Positions 50,293-59,022 of a stretch of 64,000 bases of DNA are shown here, piece by piece. Origin of the DNA: Streptomyces xinghaiensis S187 (GTDB taxonomy: Bacteria > Actinomycetota > Actinomycetes > Streptomycetales > Streptomycetaceae). The position numbers and the translations under genes are program-made. The stretch spans positions 3,410,001 through 3,474,000 of the forward strand of contig NZ_CP023202.1 in the NCBI RefSeq assembly GCF_000220705.2, read 5' to 3'. The notes under the pieces are model-generated. The model ran no database searches. It worked only from the letters and a program-made list of their open reading frames with translations, and was not told the DNA's origin. How positions within the stretch are numbered: position 1 is the first letter of the stretch; the number at the start of each line of letters is the position of its first letter.

Positions 50293-51696
50293 ATGCTCAC
50301 GTACGACGTTGACGTCTGGTCCATCCGCAAGCGCACAGGCAGGCCGAAGCCCTACGAACTCCGCTGGCGCGTCGGCTCCCGCGCGCACTCCCGAAGCTTC
50401 AAGCTCAAGCCGCAGGCCGACGGCCGCCGCTCGGAGCTCCTGGCCGCCCTCCGGGAGCGCGAGCAGTTCGATGAGGCGAGCGGCCTTCCCGCTCGGGAAC
50501 TCGCGGCGCTCAACTCCCCGACGTGGTTCGAGCACGCCACCGACTACGCCCTGATGAAGTGGCCCCGAGCGGCAGCGAAACACCGGGCCGGCATCGCGGA
50601 AGCCCTCTCCGTAGTCACCCCGACGCTGGTCACCACGACGCGCGGTGCCCCGGAAGACAAGACACTCCGCGCCGCCCTCTACCAATGGGCATTCCGCGCC
50701 GTGCCAGGCCCCGGCGGAAAGCACGTCTCTCGGCACCTCGCCGAAGAACCGCCGGCCGACATCCGGCAGGCGCTGGACTGGATCACCGCTCACTCGGTCA
50801 AGGTCGGCGCGCTGCAGGACCCGTCGTTGCTTCGCCCGGCCCTGGAAGCACTCGGGCGACGGCTGGACGGCCGCAAGGCCGCGGAGAACACCGCGCGCCG
50901 AAAGCGCATGGTCCTGAGCAACGCGCTGCGCTACGCAGTCGAGGAGCGCGGCCTGCTCCCGAGCAACCCCCTGCTCCGCGTGGACTGGACACCACCCGAG
51001 ACTGACGACGAAATCGACTTTCGGTACGTCCCAGGCCCCGCCCTGGCCCGTAAGTTCATGGAAGCCGTTCGGGCATCCGGTGCCCGTGGTGAGCACCTAG
51101 TCGCGTTCTTCGGGTGCCTGTACTACGCGGCGATGCGACCGGGGGAAATCGCCTCACTCAAACAGGCCGACTGCCACCTTCCGCCCGAGAGCACACCCGA
51201 CGCATGGGGCGAGCTGCTGCTCGCGGAGAGCCGCCCGGAAGTCGGCGCCGGCTGGACGGACTCGGGAGAGTCCTACGAGACACGAGGACTCAAACGGCGA
51301 GCGCGCGGCGCGACACGGCCGGTACCGATCCCGCCCGTCCTGGTGGAGATGCTGCGAGATCATCTCAAGCGCTACGGGACCGCACCGGACGGCCGTCTGT
51401 TCCGGGCGGCGCGGGGCGGCCGAGTTCGCTCCACGGAGTACTGCGAACTGTGGGACAAGGCCCGTGCTGCCGTCCTGACCGAGCAGGAAGCCACAACGCC
51501 GCTGGCGAACGTCCCCTACTCTCTGCGGCACGCCGGGGTGTCCCTGTGGATCAAATCCGGTGTGGACCCCGTGGAAGTCGCCCGGCGAGCGGGCCACAGT
51601 ATCGCGGTCCTCTTCCGCTTCTACGCCAAGATCCTGCGGGGCGCCCAAGAACACTCCAACCGGCTCATCACCGAGGAGCTGAGCCGAGACGAGTGA
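50293..51696 (+). CDS. int: Tyrosine site-specific integrase
   Basis: A 467-residue phage-type integrase. N-terminal arm-binding region 1-80; core-binding SAM-like domain about 165-230 (RRLDGRKAAENTARRKRMVLSNALRYAVE); catalytic domain 245-455 with Arg282 (AAMRPGE), the box II YSLRHAG (Tyr409 in place of the first His, Arg412, His413), His435 in RAGHSIAVLF, and nucleophile Tyr444 in FYAK. The ATG has GGGAG upstream. It acts on the tRNA-Ser(TGA) att sites 140 bases away. Confidence 0.94.
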   Translation: MLTYDVDVWSIRKRTGRPKPYELRWRVGSRAHSRSFKLKPQADGRRSELLAALREREQFDEASGLPARELAALNSPTWFEHATDYALMKWPRAAAKHRAGIAEALSVVTPTLVTTTRGAPEDKTLRAALYQWAFRAVPGPGGKHVSRHLAEEPPADIRQALDWITAHSVKVGALQDPSLLRPALEALGRRLDGRKAAENTARRKRMVLSNALRYAVEERGLLPSNPLLRVDWTPPETDDEIDFRYVPGPALARKFMEAVRASGARGEHLVAFFGCLYYAAMRPGEIASLKQADCHLPPESTPDAWGELLLAESRPEVGAGWTDSGESYETRGLKRRARGATRPVPIPPVLVEMLRDHLKRYGTAPDGRLFRAARGGRVRSTEYCELWDKARAAVLTEQEATTPLANVPYSLRHAGVSLWIKSGVDPVEVARRAGHSIAVLFRFYAKILRGAQEHSNRLITEELSRDE

Positions 51697-51780
51697 CGGC
51701 CGCCGCCTGGCCCACAGATGGCCCAGACGCACTGGTCAACGGCGAGATACAAGCGAGCCGGGGTGAGACAGGCTGAGCGC

Positions 51781-51815
51781 AGAAGGGGCGCCCTTCGGTG
51801 GAGGGCGCCCCTTCT
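51781..51815. terminator. Terminator between int and tRNA-Ser(TGA)
   Basis: A perfect 14-bp stem (51781-51794 with 51802-51815) with a 7-base loop. It can end int on the plus strand and the tRNA on the minus strand. It lies inside the element, so the tRNA now uses an element-borne terminator. Confidence 0.82.
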
Positions 51816-51837
51816 GACCAGCACGTTTGATGACCTG

Positions 51838-51895
51838 CGCGGAGGGTGTGGGATTTGAACCCACGGTGGTGTCGCCACCACGACGGTTTTCAAGA
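51838..51895. repeat. attR: 58-bp repeat within tRNA-Ser(TGA)
   Basis: Matches 37068-37125 at 57 of 58 positions. It forms the 3' half of the complete tRNA, so integration regenerated a functional gene. Confidence 0.92.
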
Positions 51896-51926
51896 CCGTT
51901 CCCTTAGGCCGCTCGGGCAACCCTCC
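51840..51926 (-). tRNA. tRNA-Ser(TGA)
   Basis: Minus-strand class II tRNA, 87 nt: acceptor GGAGGGT/ACCCTCC, anticodon stem ACGGT/ACCGT with loop CTTGAAA (anticodon TGA, reads UCA), long variable arm with GGTGG/CCACC, T-loop GTTCAAATCC, discriminator G. It serves as the integration site of the AICE. Confidence 0.97.
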
Positions 51927-52175
51927 CTCGCCCCCGCCCACCTGCGGCGGAAGCGCCTACAGCCTACCTGGCAGGGCCGCCCCGGGGGCGCTTGGTCCGT
52001 CCCTCGGCCGTGACCTCGGAAACTGTGCTTCCGCCCTCTCGGCGCCGCGGGCAAGCGTCCCCATGCTAAGCGGCACGATCGCTTCTCTGTGGGCAGTTGA
52101 GGAAGCGGCACGTCTTGCTCAGGCGGACGACCCGCGCCGTCGAGCGGTGGTCTCCGCAGTCGTGCGCTGGACGAG

Positions 52176-52226
52176 ATCCCCACTGCGGCTTTCAGGGCCA
52201 TCCCCGCAGGCCGCTCGGGCAACCCT
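52176..52226 (-). pseudogene. Decayed 5'-half tRNA-Ser(TGA) relic
   Basis: AGGCCGCTCGGGCAACCCT at 52208-52226 is identical to the 5' end of tRNA-Ser(TGA) at 51906-51924. Similarity continues with several changes through the D arm and anticodon region, where CCTGAAA still keeps a TGA anticodon, and is lost before the T arm. No acceptor can form. Confidence 0.7.
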
Positions 52227-52261
52227 TTCCCGCGCCGACCCCGGGCGGGGGGTGGTGCGTT

Positions 52262-52299
52262 CGGGGCCCTCCTCGCCGTTCGTGGCGGGGAGGGCCCCG
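52262..52299 (-). terminator. Terminator of htrA-like gene
   Basis: A 16-bp stem (52262-52277 with 52284-52299) with one G-T pair and a 6-base loop, about 100 bases after the stop on the minus strand. Confidence 0.75.
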
Positions 52300-52395
52300 A
52301 GGTGGTGCGGTCGCGTTGCCGGCCTGGCTCCCGTGCCCCGGGCTCAGCCGTATCGGCCGGGGTCAGTGCGGGGAGCGCGTCCGGTGGGCTTCCGG

Positions 52396-53961
52396 TCAGT
52401 CGCCCTTGCGCTGGCCCAGGGTGACGTCGACCGTGGTCTCCTTGCCGTCGCGCTCGTAGGTGATCTTCACGGTCTCACCCGGCTCGTGGGTCCAGATCTC
52501 GCTGATCAGGGTCGGGCCGCTGTCGATGACGGTGTCGTCCAGCTTGGTGATGACGTCGCCGGGCTTCAGGCCCGCCTTGTCGGCCGGTCCGCCCTCGGTG
52601 ATCGGATCGCTGCCGCCCTGGCCGGTTTCGGGGATGCGGGCGCCCTCGCTCTGCTGCCGCATGTCGACCTGGACGCCGATCACCGGGTAGATGGGCTCCC
52701 CGGTCTCGATCAGGTTCCCCGCGACGCGCTTGGCCTGGTTGATCGGGATGGCGAAGCCCAGGCCGATGCTGCCCGCCTGCGACTCGCCGAAGCCCCCGCC
52801 GCCCGCCGACTGGATGGCCGAGTTGATGCCGATCACAGCACCCTGGGCGTTGAGCAGCGGGCCGCCGGAGTTGCCCGGGTTGATCGACGCGTCGGTCTGC
52901 AGGGCGCTCATGTACGAGGCGTTGCTGCTGCCGCCGTCGCTGGAGGCGACCGGGCGGTTCTTGGCGCTGATGATGCCTGTGGTCACGGTGCCGGAGAGGC
53001 CGAAGGGAGCGCCGATGGCGATCGTGGCGTCGCCGACCGCGACCTTCTTGTCCGAGTCCCCCAGCGGCAGCGGCTTGAGATCCGCGTCCGAGGCGTTCTT
53101 GAGCTTGATCACGGCCACGTCATAGCCCTCGGCGCGGCCGACGATCTCGGCCTGGTACTCCTTGCCGTTGGAGAAGGTGGCGGTGAGCTTGCCGCCTTCC
53201 GCCGCGGAGGCCACCACGTGGTTGTTGGTGAGGATGTGGCCTTCCTTGTCGTAGACGAAGCCGGTGCCGGTGCCGCCCTCGGCCTCCTGACCGCCGCCCT
53301 GGGCGTTCAGCGTGACGACGCTGGGGAGTGCCCGCTGCGCTATGCCGGCGACGGAGTTCGGGGAGCGGTCGAGCACTTCCGAGTCGCCGGGGGCCGAGAC
53401 CGTCGTCGAGCCTCCGTCGCTCTGCTCGGCGGCCCAGAAGCCGACGCCGCCGCCGACACCGCCCGCGACCAGCGCGGCGGCGAGTACGGCCGCCACCAGC
53501 CCGCCGCGGCCCTTCTTGCCCGGCTTGCCCGGCGCGGCACCGGGCGGCGGGGGCACGTGCCCCGGGGCACCCCAGCCCGCGGCGCCGGAGGGGGGTGGCG
53601 GCGGAGGCCAGCCGGCGCTTCCCGCACCCGCGCCCGGCCCCTGCGCCGCTCCGTGCGCCGCGAGGCCGGCACCGTCGGCGGGAGCGCCGTACTGCTGTCC
53701 CTCTCCGGCCCGGACTCCCTCGGCGCCGTGGCCGTCCGCCGGAGCCGGCTGGTGCGCCGGTACGGCCGGCTGCTCCGGCGGCCGGCCGGCCGCCGCCGCG
53801 CCGGGCTCGGGCCGCGGAAGCGGGTAGTCCGACTGCGCCGCGCTCCCGCCGGAAGGACCCTCCGGGCCGGGCGGCGGCGCGGAGGGCGGGCTGGGCGGCG
53901 CTCCCGGCGCCGGCCGCTCCGTTCCCGGCGGAACGGCGGCGCCCTCGTTCTCGGTGCTCAC
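52396..53961 (-). CDS. HtrA/DegP-like trypsin-type serine protease with PDZ domain
   Basis: A 521-residue membrane-anchored protease. Residues 1-155 are a Pro/Gly/Ala-rich cytoplasmic tail; a single helix at about 165-190 (LVAAVLAAALVAGGVGGGVGFW) anchors it; the protease domain follows with His in LTNNHVVAS, Asp in YDVAVIKLKN and Ser in NPGNSGGPLL; the PDZ domain is at the C-terminus (GPADKAGLKPGDVITKLDDT). Start: GTG at 53961 with AAGGAG. Acts outside the membrane in protein quality control or in processing of surface proteins. Confidence 0.92.
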   Translation of the reverse strand: MSTENEGAAVPPGTERPAPGAPPSPPSAPPPGPEGPSGGSAAQSDYPLPRPEPGAAAAGRPPEQPAVPAHQPAPADGHGAEGVRAGEGQQYGAPADGAGLAAHGAAQGPGAGAGSAGWPPPPPPSGAAGWGAPGHVPPPPGAAPGKPGKKGRGGLVAAVLAAALVAGGVGGGVGFWAAEQSDGGSTTVSAPGDSEVLDRSPNSVAGIAQRALPSVVTLNAQGGGQEAEGGTGTGFVYDKEGHILTNNHVVASAAEGGKLTATFSNGKEYQAEIVGRAEGYDVAVIKLKNASDADLKPLPLGDSDKKVAVGDATIAIGAPFGLSGTVTTGIISAKNRPVASSDGGSSNASYMSALQTDASINPGNSGGPLLNAQGAVIGINSAIQSAGGGGFGESQAGSIGLGFAIPINQAKRVAGNLIETGEPIYPVIGVQVDMRQQSEGARIPETGQGGSDPITEGGPADKAGLKPGDVITKLDDTVIDSGPTLISEIWTHEPGETVKITYERDGKETTVDVTLGQRKGD

Positions 53962-54179
53962 GGCATTCTCCTTGGGTGCAGGTGCGCGAAAAATCACGAG
54001 TCACGGCCCACAGTGCTGCATGTCCACCACCAGCTTTCCCCACGGCGTGTCAGGGCGCTGTAAGCGCGGCGGCTCGCCCGCCCTTCCCTTCCGGACATAA
54101 CGCACGGCTTCCATGATGCCCGGGTCTCCGGACGGCGGCCGTTCACCCTGTGTGCCCGCAGGGGTGGCACCATAACGCG

Positions 54180-55013
54180 GTGACCGATGTGCGCCCGGCC
54201 CCCGGCCTCCGCCCGGGGCCCCCCACCACCGCTGTCGTGGCCCACCGCGGCTCCTCCGAGGAGGCCCCGGAGCACACGCTGGCCGCGTACCGCAGAGCCA
54301 TCGAGGACGGCGCCGACGCCCTGGAGTGCGATGTGCGGCTCACTGCCGACGGGCACCTCGTCTGCGTCCACGACCGGCGGGTGGACCGTACGTCCAACGG
54401 CCGGGGAGCCGTGTCGGCGCTGGAGCTCTCCGAACTGGCCGCGCTCGACTTCGGCTCCTGGAAGGACCGGGACGAGACGCCGGACTGGGAACGCACGTCC
54501 GTCCTCACTCTCGAACGCCTGCTCGAACTCGTCTGCGACACCGACCGCCGGATCGAACTCGCCATCGAGACGAAGCACCCGACCCGCTGGGCCGGCCAGG
54601 TCGAGGAGAGGCTGCTGGACCTGCTCCGCCGGTTCGGGCTGACCGATCCGCCCCGGGGCGAGGACTCAGCCGTACGGGTGATGAGCTTCTCGGCCCGTTC
54701 CCTGCACCGCGTCCGGGTGGCGGCGCCCCGCATACCCACCGTCTATCTGATGCAGTTCGTCTCGCCGCGCCTGCGCGACGGGCGGCTGCCCGCCGGGGCC
54801 CGGATCGCCGGGCCGAGCATGCGGATCCTGCGGAACCAGCCCGAGTACGTCGCCCGCGCGCACCGGGCGGGCAACGAGGTCCACGTCTGGACCGTCGACG
54901 ACCCCGCCGACGTCGAGCGGTGCGTGAGCCTCGGCGTGGACGCCATCATCACCAACCGGCCCGGGAGAGTTCTGTCACAACTCGGGCGCGCGGACGGCCT
55001 CCGGAACGGCTGA
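54180..55013 (+). CDS. Glycerophosphodiester phosphodiesterase
   Basis: A 277-residue GDPD-family TIM barrel. The signature AHRGSSEEAPEHTLAAYRRAIEDGADALECDVRLTADGHLVCVHD carries the His pair and the Glu/Asp metal ligands; the C-terminal VHVWTVDDPADVERCVSLGVDAIITNRP is typical. No signal peptide, so it is likely cytoplasmic. It releases glycerol-3-phosphate from lipid headgroup diesters. The GTG at 54180 is preferred; the frame is open to 54150. Confidence 0.92.
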   Translation: MTDVRPAPGLRPGPPTTAVVAHRGSSEEAPEHTLAAYRRAIEDGADALECDVRLTADGHLVCVHDRRVDRTSNGRGAVSALELSELAALDFGSWKDRDETPDWERTSVLTLERLLELVCDTDRRIELAIETKHPTRWAGQVEERLLDLLRRFGLTDPPRGEDSAVRVMSFSARSLHRVRVAAPRIPTVYLMQFVSPRLRDGRLPAGARIAGPSMRILRNQPEYVARAHRAGNEVHVWTVDDPADVERCVSLGVDAIITNRPGRVLSQLGRADGLRNG

Positions 55014-55153
55014 ATTCCCCGGTGGGGAGCGCACCGGCGCGTTCAGTACGTCGCCGGTCGCGCGGAGTGCGCCACCGGATCGCTTATGGCCGGTTTCCGG
55101 CCCACCGGGGGAGGGCATCCATCCTCTGGCGTGGGGCGAAGGAGGTCTCGGGG

Positions 55154-55690
55154 GTGGCGTTGGTGGTGGCACAGGAAGTGCCGACTTCATCGAGCATGGC
55201 CGTGCCCCATGGGCCTTCGGGCGTGGGCATGGCGCGGCGCCGGATGCGCGAGGGACTGGGCATGAGCGGCGTTCCCGAGGGAGTCGTCGACGATGCGGTG
55301 CTGGTCCTGTCGGAGCTCCTCAGCAACGCCTGCCGCCACGGCAGGCCCCTGCGGACCGGGCTTCCGGGCTCCGGCGAGGGCGAAGCGGTGCGCGCGGCCT
55401 GGCGGGTGGACGAATTCGGGCGTTTGACCGTTGAGGTGACAGACGGGGGCGGTCCGACCCGACCACTTCCGGCCACTCCGTCCGTAACGGCCCGCGGCGG
55501 CCGCGGGCTCAACATCATCAGATCCCTCGCCCAGGACTGGGGGGTCCGGGACGAGATGAGCGGTGAGGTGACCGTCTGGGCCCGCTTCGCCCCGGTGGCG
55601 CGGAACCGCGGAAACGGCCTCGGTGACCGGCTGGACCTGGGCGCGCTGCCCGGGCTCGGGGTCGCCGATCTGCTGGACGATCTGGCCTGA
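55154..55690 (+). CDS. HATPase_c anti-sigma-like ATP-binding protein
   Basis: A 178-residue GHKL protein of the Streptomyces SpoIIAB/RsbW-like type: N box VLVLSELLSNACRHG, G1 region EVTDGGG, G2 GGRGLNIIRSLAQDWGV. The GTG start has GGAGG upstream. Such proteins are anti-sigma factors or switch kinases for SigB-family sigma factors, but no partner is adjacent. It follows the phosphodiesterase gene by 140 bases. Confidence 0.86.
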   Translation: MALVVAQEVPTSSSMAVPHGPSGVGMARRRMREGLGMSGVPEGVVDDAVLVLSELLSNACRHGRPLRTGLPGSGEGEAVRAAWRVDEFGRLTVEVTDGGGPTRPLPATPSVTARGGRGLNIIRSLAQDWGVRDEMSGEVTVWARFAPVARNRGNGLGDRLDLGALPGLGVADLLDDLA

Positions 55691-55987
55691 CGGGCACGCG
55701 GCCGCACGAGCACCGAGCAGCCGGGCGCGCCCGGGGGTCCGGGGCGCGGACCCGTACAGCCGCGGTGCACCCAGCCGGGCGGCTCGTTTCCCGGCCGCTC
55801 CCCTCCGTCCCCTCGGACCGGCTCCGCCGTCCGCTTCCCGCCCGGCGCTCGCCGCCCCGGCCAACGCACCCCGCCCCGCCCGGCGCAGGCCACGCCGCCG
55901 GCCCTCCGCGTTCGGCGGGCGGAGCCCCTGCGAGGGGCTAGGCTCGGCGGCCAAGACCTACCGCCGCACCCGGGAGAAAGCCACGCC

Positions 55988-56986
55988 ATGGCGAAGAAGC
56001 GACCTCAGACCAAGGCCGGCAAGTCGTCCTCCGCGCGGGGCTCCGGCGTCCGCCCGGCGGCCGTCGCCGATGCCGACATCCCCGTCGTCGGCGCCCGCGA
56101 ACCCTGCCCCTGCGGTTCGGGCCGCCGCTACAAGGCCTGCCACGGACGGGCCGCCGCCCAGGCCGTGACCGAACTCGTCCAGCGGCCCTTCGAAGGGCTG
56201 CCGGGTGAGTGCGACTGGGTGGCCCTGCGCGAACTGGTCCCGGCGGCGACGGCCGAGCTGCGGCTCAAGGAGCCGCTGCCCGACGGCGTGCCCTCGGTGA
56301 CCCTGGCGACCGTCCTGCCGATGGCCTGGCCCGCGCTGCGCCGGGACACCGGCGCCGTCCTCCTGGCGCTCCAGAACGACACCGCCTCCGGTGACATCAG
56401 CCGCGACCTGGCGGATGTGCTCGGCCGTGCCCTCACCGCCACGCCGGGCAGCCCGATCGCCGCCGAGCGGGTGCCGGCCGGCGGACCGCGCCTGCAGGAC
56501 CTGCTGGACACCGGGGCTCCGTTCACGCCGGTGATCCACGACGGGTTCGAGTTCTGGCTGGAGGACGCCTCGAACACCACCCCGGAGGTGGCCGCCTCCC
56601 TGGAGCGGGCGAACGAGGCGGCCATCCCGACCGTCCGGCTGTCCGGCGTCGACGCCGCGTACTGGTGCGAGACACCGGAGAAGAACCATCTGCGCTGGGT
56701 GATGCCGCACTCCGAGGAGCAACTGCTCGACGCGCTGGCACGGCTGCACGCCGCCGGTACCTCCTCGCTCGGCGAGGGCACCCGGCTCGTCGGCTCCTTC
56801 CGGGCGCACGGTCTGCTGGTACCGGTGTGGGACCTGCCCCGCGGCATGAGCGCCGACGACACCGAGAAGCCGGCGGCGGCGTTCGCCGAACGGCTCGGTG
56901 AGGTGCTCGGCGCGACGGCTCCGCTGACGCCGGAGGAGCGCCGGGCCCGCGGCGGCCTCACGAACCGTCAAGTCACTTTGAGCTGA
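55988..56986 (+). CDS. DUF5926 family protein with SEC-C zinc motif
   Basis: A 332-residue protein. The basic N-terminus (MAKKRPQTKAGK) is followed by a SEC-C-type zinc motif EPCPCGSGRRYKACHG at about residues 38-53, then the DUF5926 domain (VIHDGFEFWLEDASNTTPEV, YWCETPEKNHLRWVMPHSEE, LLVPVWDLPRGMSADD). Conserved across Streptomyces without a proven role; SEC-C motifs often contact SecB- or ribosome-linked partners. A -10 (TAGGCT, 55939-55944) lies upstream. The 297 bases before the gene hold nothing else recognisable. Confidence 0.87.
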   Translation: MAKKRPQTKAGKSSSARGSGVRPAAVADADIPVVGAREPCPCGSGRRYKACHGRAAAQAVTELVQRPFEGLPGECDWVALRELVPAATAELRLKEPLPDGVPSVTLATVLPMAWPALRRDTGAVLLALQNDTASGDISRDLADVLGRALTATPGSPIAAERVPAGGPRLQDLLDTGAPFTPVIHDGFEFWLEDASNTTPEVAASLERANEAAIPTVRLSGVDAAYWCETPEKNHLRWVMPHSEEQLLDALARLHAAGTSSLGEGTRLVGSFRAHGLLVPVWDLPRGMSADDTEKPAAAFAERLGEVLGATAPLTPEERRARGGLTNRQVTLS

Positions 56987-57001
56987 GGGGAGATGACGAC
57001 C

Positions 57002-57154
57002 GCTGCGGTAGGAGTGATTCCTGTCACACCAGCTTCTACCGAGCAGTAAATTCCCCCGCGGATCCGCGCGATCGAATTTGCGAACGGCCGATCTCTTGTT
57101 ACCGTTCTAGGAGCCCGGTCGCTGGTGCATCCCCCGTCGCCAGCGACCGGGCCT
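57002..57154 (+). ncRNA. Candidate structured RNA / small transcript
   Basis: An AT-richer intergenic stretch. CGGTAG (57006-57011) and CTACCG can close a first hairpin around 57006-57041. TTGCGA (57079-57084) with TACCGT (57101-57106) is a promoter-like pair. A perfect 13-bp hairpin with a C-rich loop (57113-57125 with 57140-57152) ends in CTTTCC. The hairpin could be the terminator of DUF5926 or the body of a short RNA; the C-rich loop recalls the actinobacterial 6C RNA but the second C-loop is missing. Confidence 0.4.
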
Positions 57155-57348
57155 TTCCATGCCCGGCGCCGGGTGCGCCTCGCGCCCGGCCCCCGGAGCA
57201 CCCGGAGCGCGACGGGGAACTCCCCGGCCCGGCCCGCCATATGACCCGCCGCGGTGCCGGCAGCACACACGGCGGACCTTGCCGGGACCGGCCCTTCGCA
57301 GGGCACCGCCGGACCGGATCCCCAGTGGGTTCGGTGGGTGCGACGGGC

Positions 57349-58029
57349 TCAGTAGGGCAGTCGGCTGCCGCCGCCGGGCGTTCCGGCGCTGGCCTCCACC
57401 AGCGCCTCCACGACGGTCTCCACCCGCGGCAGCCACGGCCCGGCGGATCCCCGCCGCGGAGCCTGCTCCCAGCGGACCTGCCCGGCGCCCGTCTCCGAGG
57501 GCGGCAGGGCCAGGTATCCGCCCTCGCCGTGGAAGCGCAGCGAACTGGGGACCCAGTCCTGGCTGTAGAGGAGTTCGCCCAGTTCCGGCAGCGAGTACGG
57601 CGCCACGAGCAGCGCCCAGCGGGATGGGGTGGCGACGACCGGCCCCAGCCGGACCCCCATCCGCCCCAGCTCGGTGACCGCTTCGGCACCCGCGACGGCC
57701 GGCAGGCTGACGGCGCACGGGGCGCGGCCCCCGGTCGCCAGGATCACCGGTGCGGTGGGGCGGTTGCTCCACCACCAGCGCACCATGCGGGCGTCGGTGG
57801 TCGCCGCGAGCAACCCCGGGTCGAACGGGTGTGCGCCAGGGGCGGCGCAGTCGGGGTGCGGGCAGGCGCAGTGGACCGCACCGCCCCTTCCCGGCTGGGT
57901 GCCCACGCCGGGCAGTACCGGCCACCGCCACTCGGTGGCGCAGGTCAGTGCCGCATCGAGCATGACCGACCTTCCGCCGCGCCTGCGCTTGAGCAGGAGC
58001 CTGCGTCGCATTCCGGGGATCTCGCGCAT
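57349..58029 (-). CDS. Prim-pol-like protein, probably catalytically dead
   Basis: A 226-residue chromosomal protein with the prim-pol family scaffold: ALTCATEWRWPVLPGVG, Cys pairs in CACPHPDCAAPGAHP, and ATTDARMVRWWWSNRPTAPVIL. The catalytic DxD position reads CAVSLP and the following His block reads TPSRWALLV, so the metal ligands seen in the active AICE prim-pol (Asp89, Asp91, His134) are absent. Conserved in Streptomyces; a regulatory or nucleotide-binding role is possible. The ATG at 58029 has AAGGAA upstream. Confidence 0.78.
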   Translation of the reverse strand: MREIPGMRRRLLLKRRRGGRSVMLDAALTCATEWRWPVLPGVGTQPGRGGAVHCACPHPDCAAPGAHPFDPGLLAATTDARMVRWWWSNRPTAPVILATGGRAPCAVSLPAVAGAEAVTELGRMGVRLGPVVATPSRWALLVAPYSLPELGELLYSQDWVPSSLRFHGEGGYLALPPSETGAGQVRWEQAPRRGSAGPWLPRVETVVEALVEASAGTPGGGSRLPY

Positions 58030-59022
58030 GAGCGCTCGTTCCTTTCCGTTAACGCCGAGGGCTGTTTCCGTCGCGTGGAACTGCGTCTGACTGCGTGGAG
58101 CAGTGGAGCAACTGTCTGGCAACTACCTGGAGCGGAAGTGCACGAACTGCGTGGCACTGCGGGTACCGCGCGCCCGGGACCCGGCCCCTCGCGCCGCGCG
58201 GAACACACCTGACTGTGCGTGGATCAGCGCATCACACCGCCGACCGGCGTGGAGCATGGCATGGGGTGGCGCCCGTTCGGCGCGTGCCGCCCCCGTACCC
58301 CCCAGTGGCGAGGTGCCCCCCACCTGTCCGCTCACGAGTGGGAGCGCGGCGTTCGCAGGCTAGGACGCGCCCGGCCGCTGCCGGGTTCCAGCACGCCCAA
58401 CTGCCCCCGCCCCCTGCCGAGTAGGTACCCGCCGTGGTGGACGTGACGCTTTGCCGACGAGCCTCAGTCGACCGCGCATCGACTGGAGCACGTCGTTTTC
58501 CGGCCAAACGTAGCAGCCTCCCGGGCCTCGTCAAACCCGGATACCCGAGGTCGGTCCCGGTACACGGATCCCCGCGCGTTCGGGGCTCCCGGCCCGGCTC
58601 CTCACCGCGGGGGAACCGGCAGGGTGAGGGTGGCCGCTCCGGTTCGTCCCGTTCCGCCTCGTGCCGGGGTACCGCGGGACGCTCCAGCGCCCGCTTCCGG
58701 CATATGCCGCTCGGCGGGCGGATCGCCGCAGAAGGGGTGGGCGGAACGGGGGTCCGCCACCCCGGGGTGGCGACCGTGCGTACGTCATGTTCACGGAAAG
58801 TGGCCGGAATCCATCTGATCACTCCGGGGCCCGGCCATAATGCCCGGCCCTCCGGAGCAGCCTTTCCGGTGCCGTCCTCCGGCCCCCGGCCCCCGGCCGC
58901 CGGCCGGCGTGCGGTGGTCCGGCGGCGGTTCCGCGCCGGTGCCCCGGCCTTCGCTCCTGCCCCCGCTCCGCCCTTCCCGCCGCCCATACGATGGGGAGAA
59001 GGTCCCGTTCAAGGAGGAAACC
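58030..59022. other. 993-bp intergenic region without a supported gene
   Basis: Divergent spacer between the prim-pol-like gene and aminopeptidase P. All frames have irregular codon bias and no similarity I recognise. Visible: short direct repeats GTGGAGCA (58095-58110), and the -10 TACGAT (58987-58992) in front of aminopeptidase P. It is unusually long for this genome and could hold regulatory sites or an RNA. Confidence 0.5.

Larger units (their letters stand above)
37068..51895 (+). mobile_element. AICE integrated in tRNA-Ser(TGA)
   Basis: Bounded by 58-bp direct repeats at 37068-37125 and 51838-51895, identical except one base (T at 37103, C at 51873); unit length 14,770 bp. The repeat is the 3' half of tRNA-Ser(TGA), from the anticodon loop to beyond the acceptor end. 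Gene order inside: cargo, gntR-ydcF, spread genes, FtsK/TraB-type translocase, prim-pol replication module, xis, int. This is an actinomycete integrative and conjugative element of the prim-pol class rather than the RepSA class of pSAM2. All modules appear intact. Confidence 0.94.

Noticed and set aside
52063..54063. 666-codon plus-strand frame
   Set aside because: Antisense to the HtrA-like protease, which has its full catalytic triad and PDZ domain.
57113..57152. Firm call of 6C RNA
   Set aside because: Only one hairpin with five C residues is visible; the family needs two C-loop hairpins, so it is listed only as a candidate RNA.
58095..58987. Several 70-250 codon frames in the long spacer before pepP
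   Set aside because: No consistent codon bias, no similarity and weak ribosome sites on either strand.
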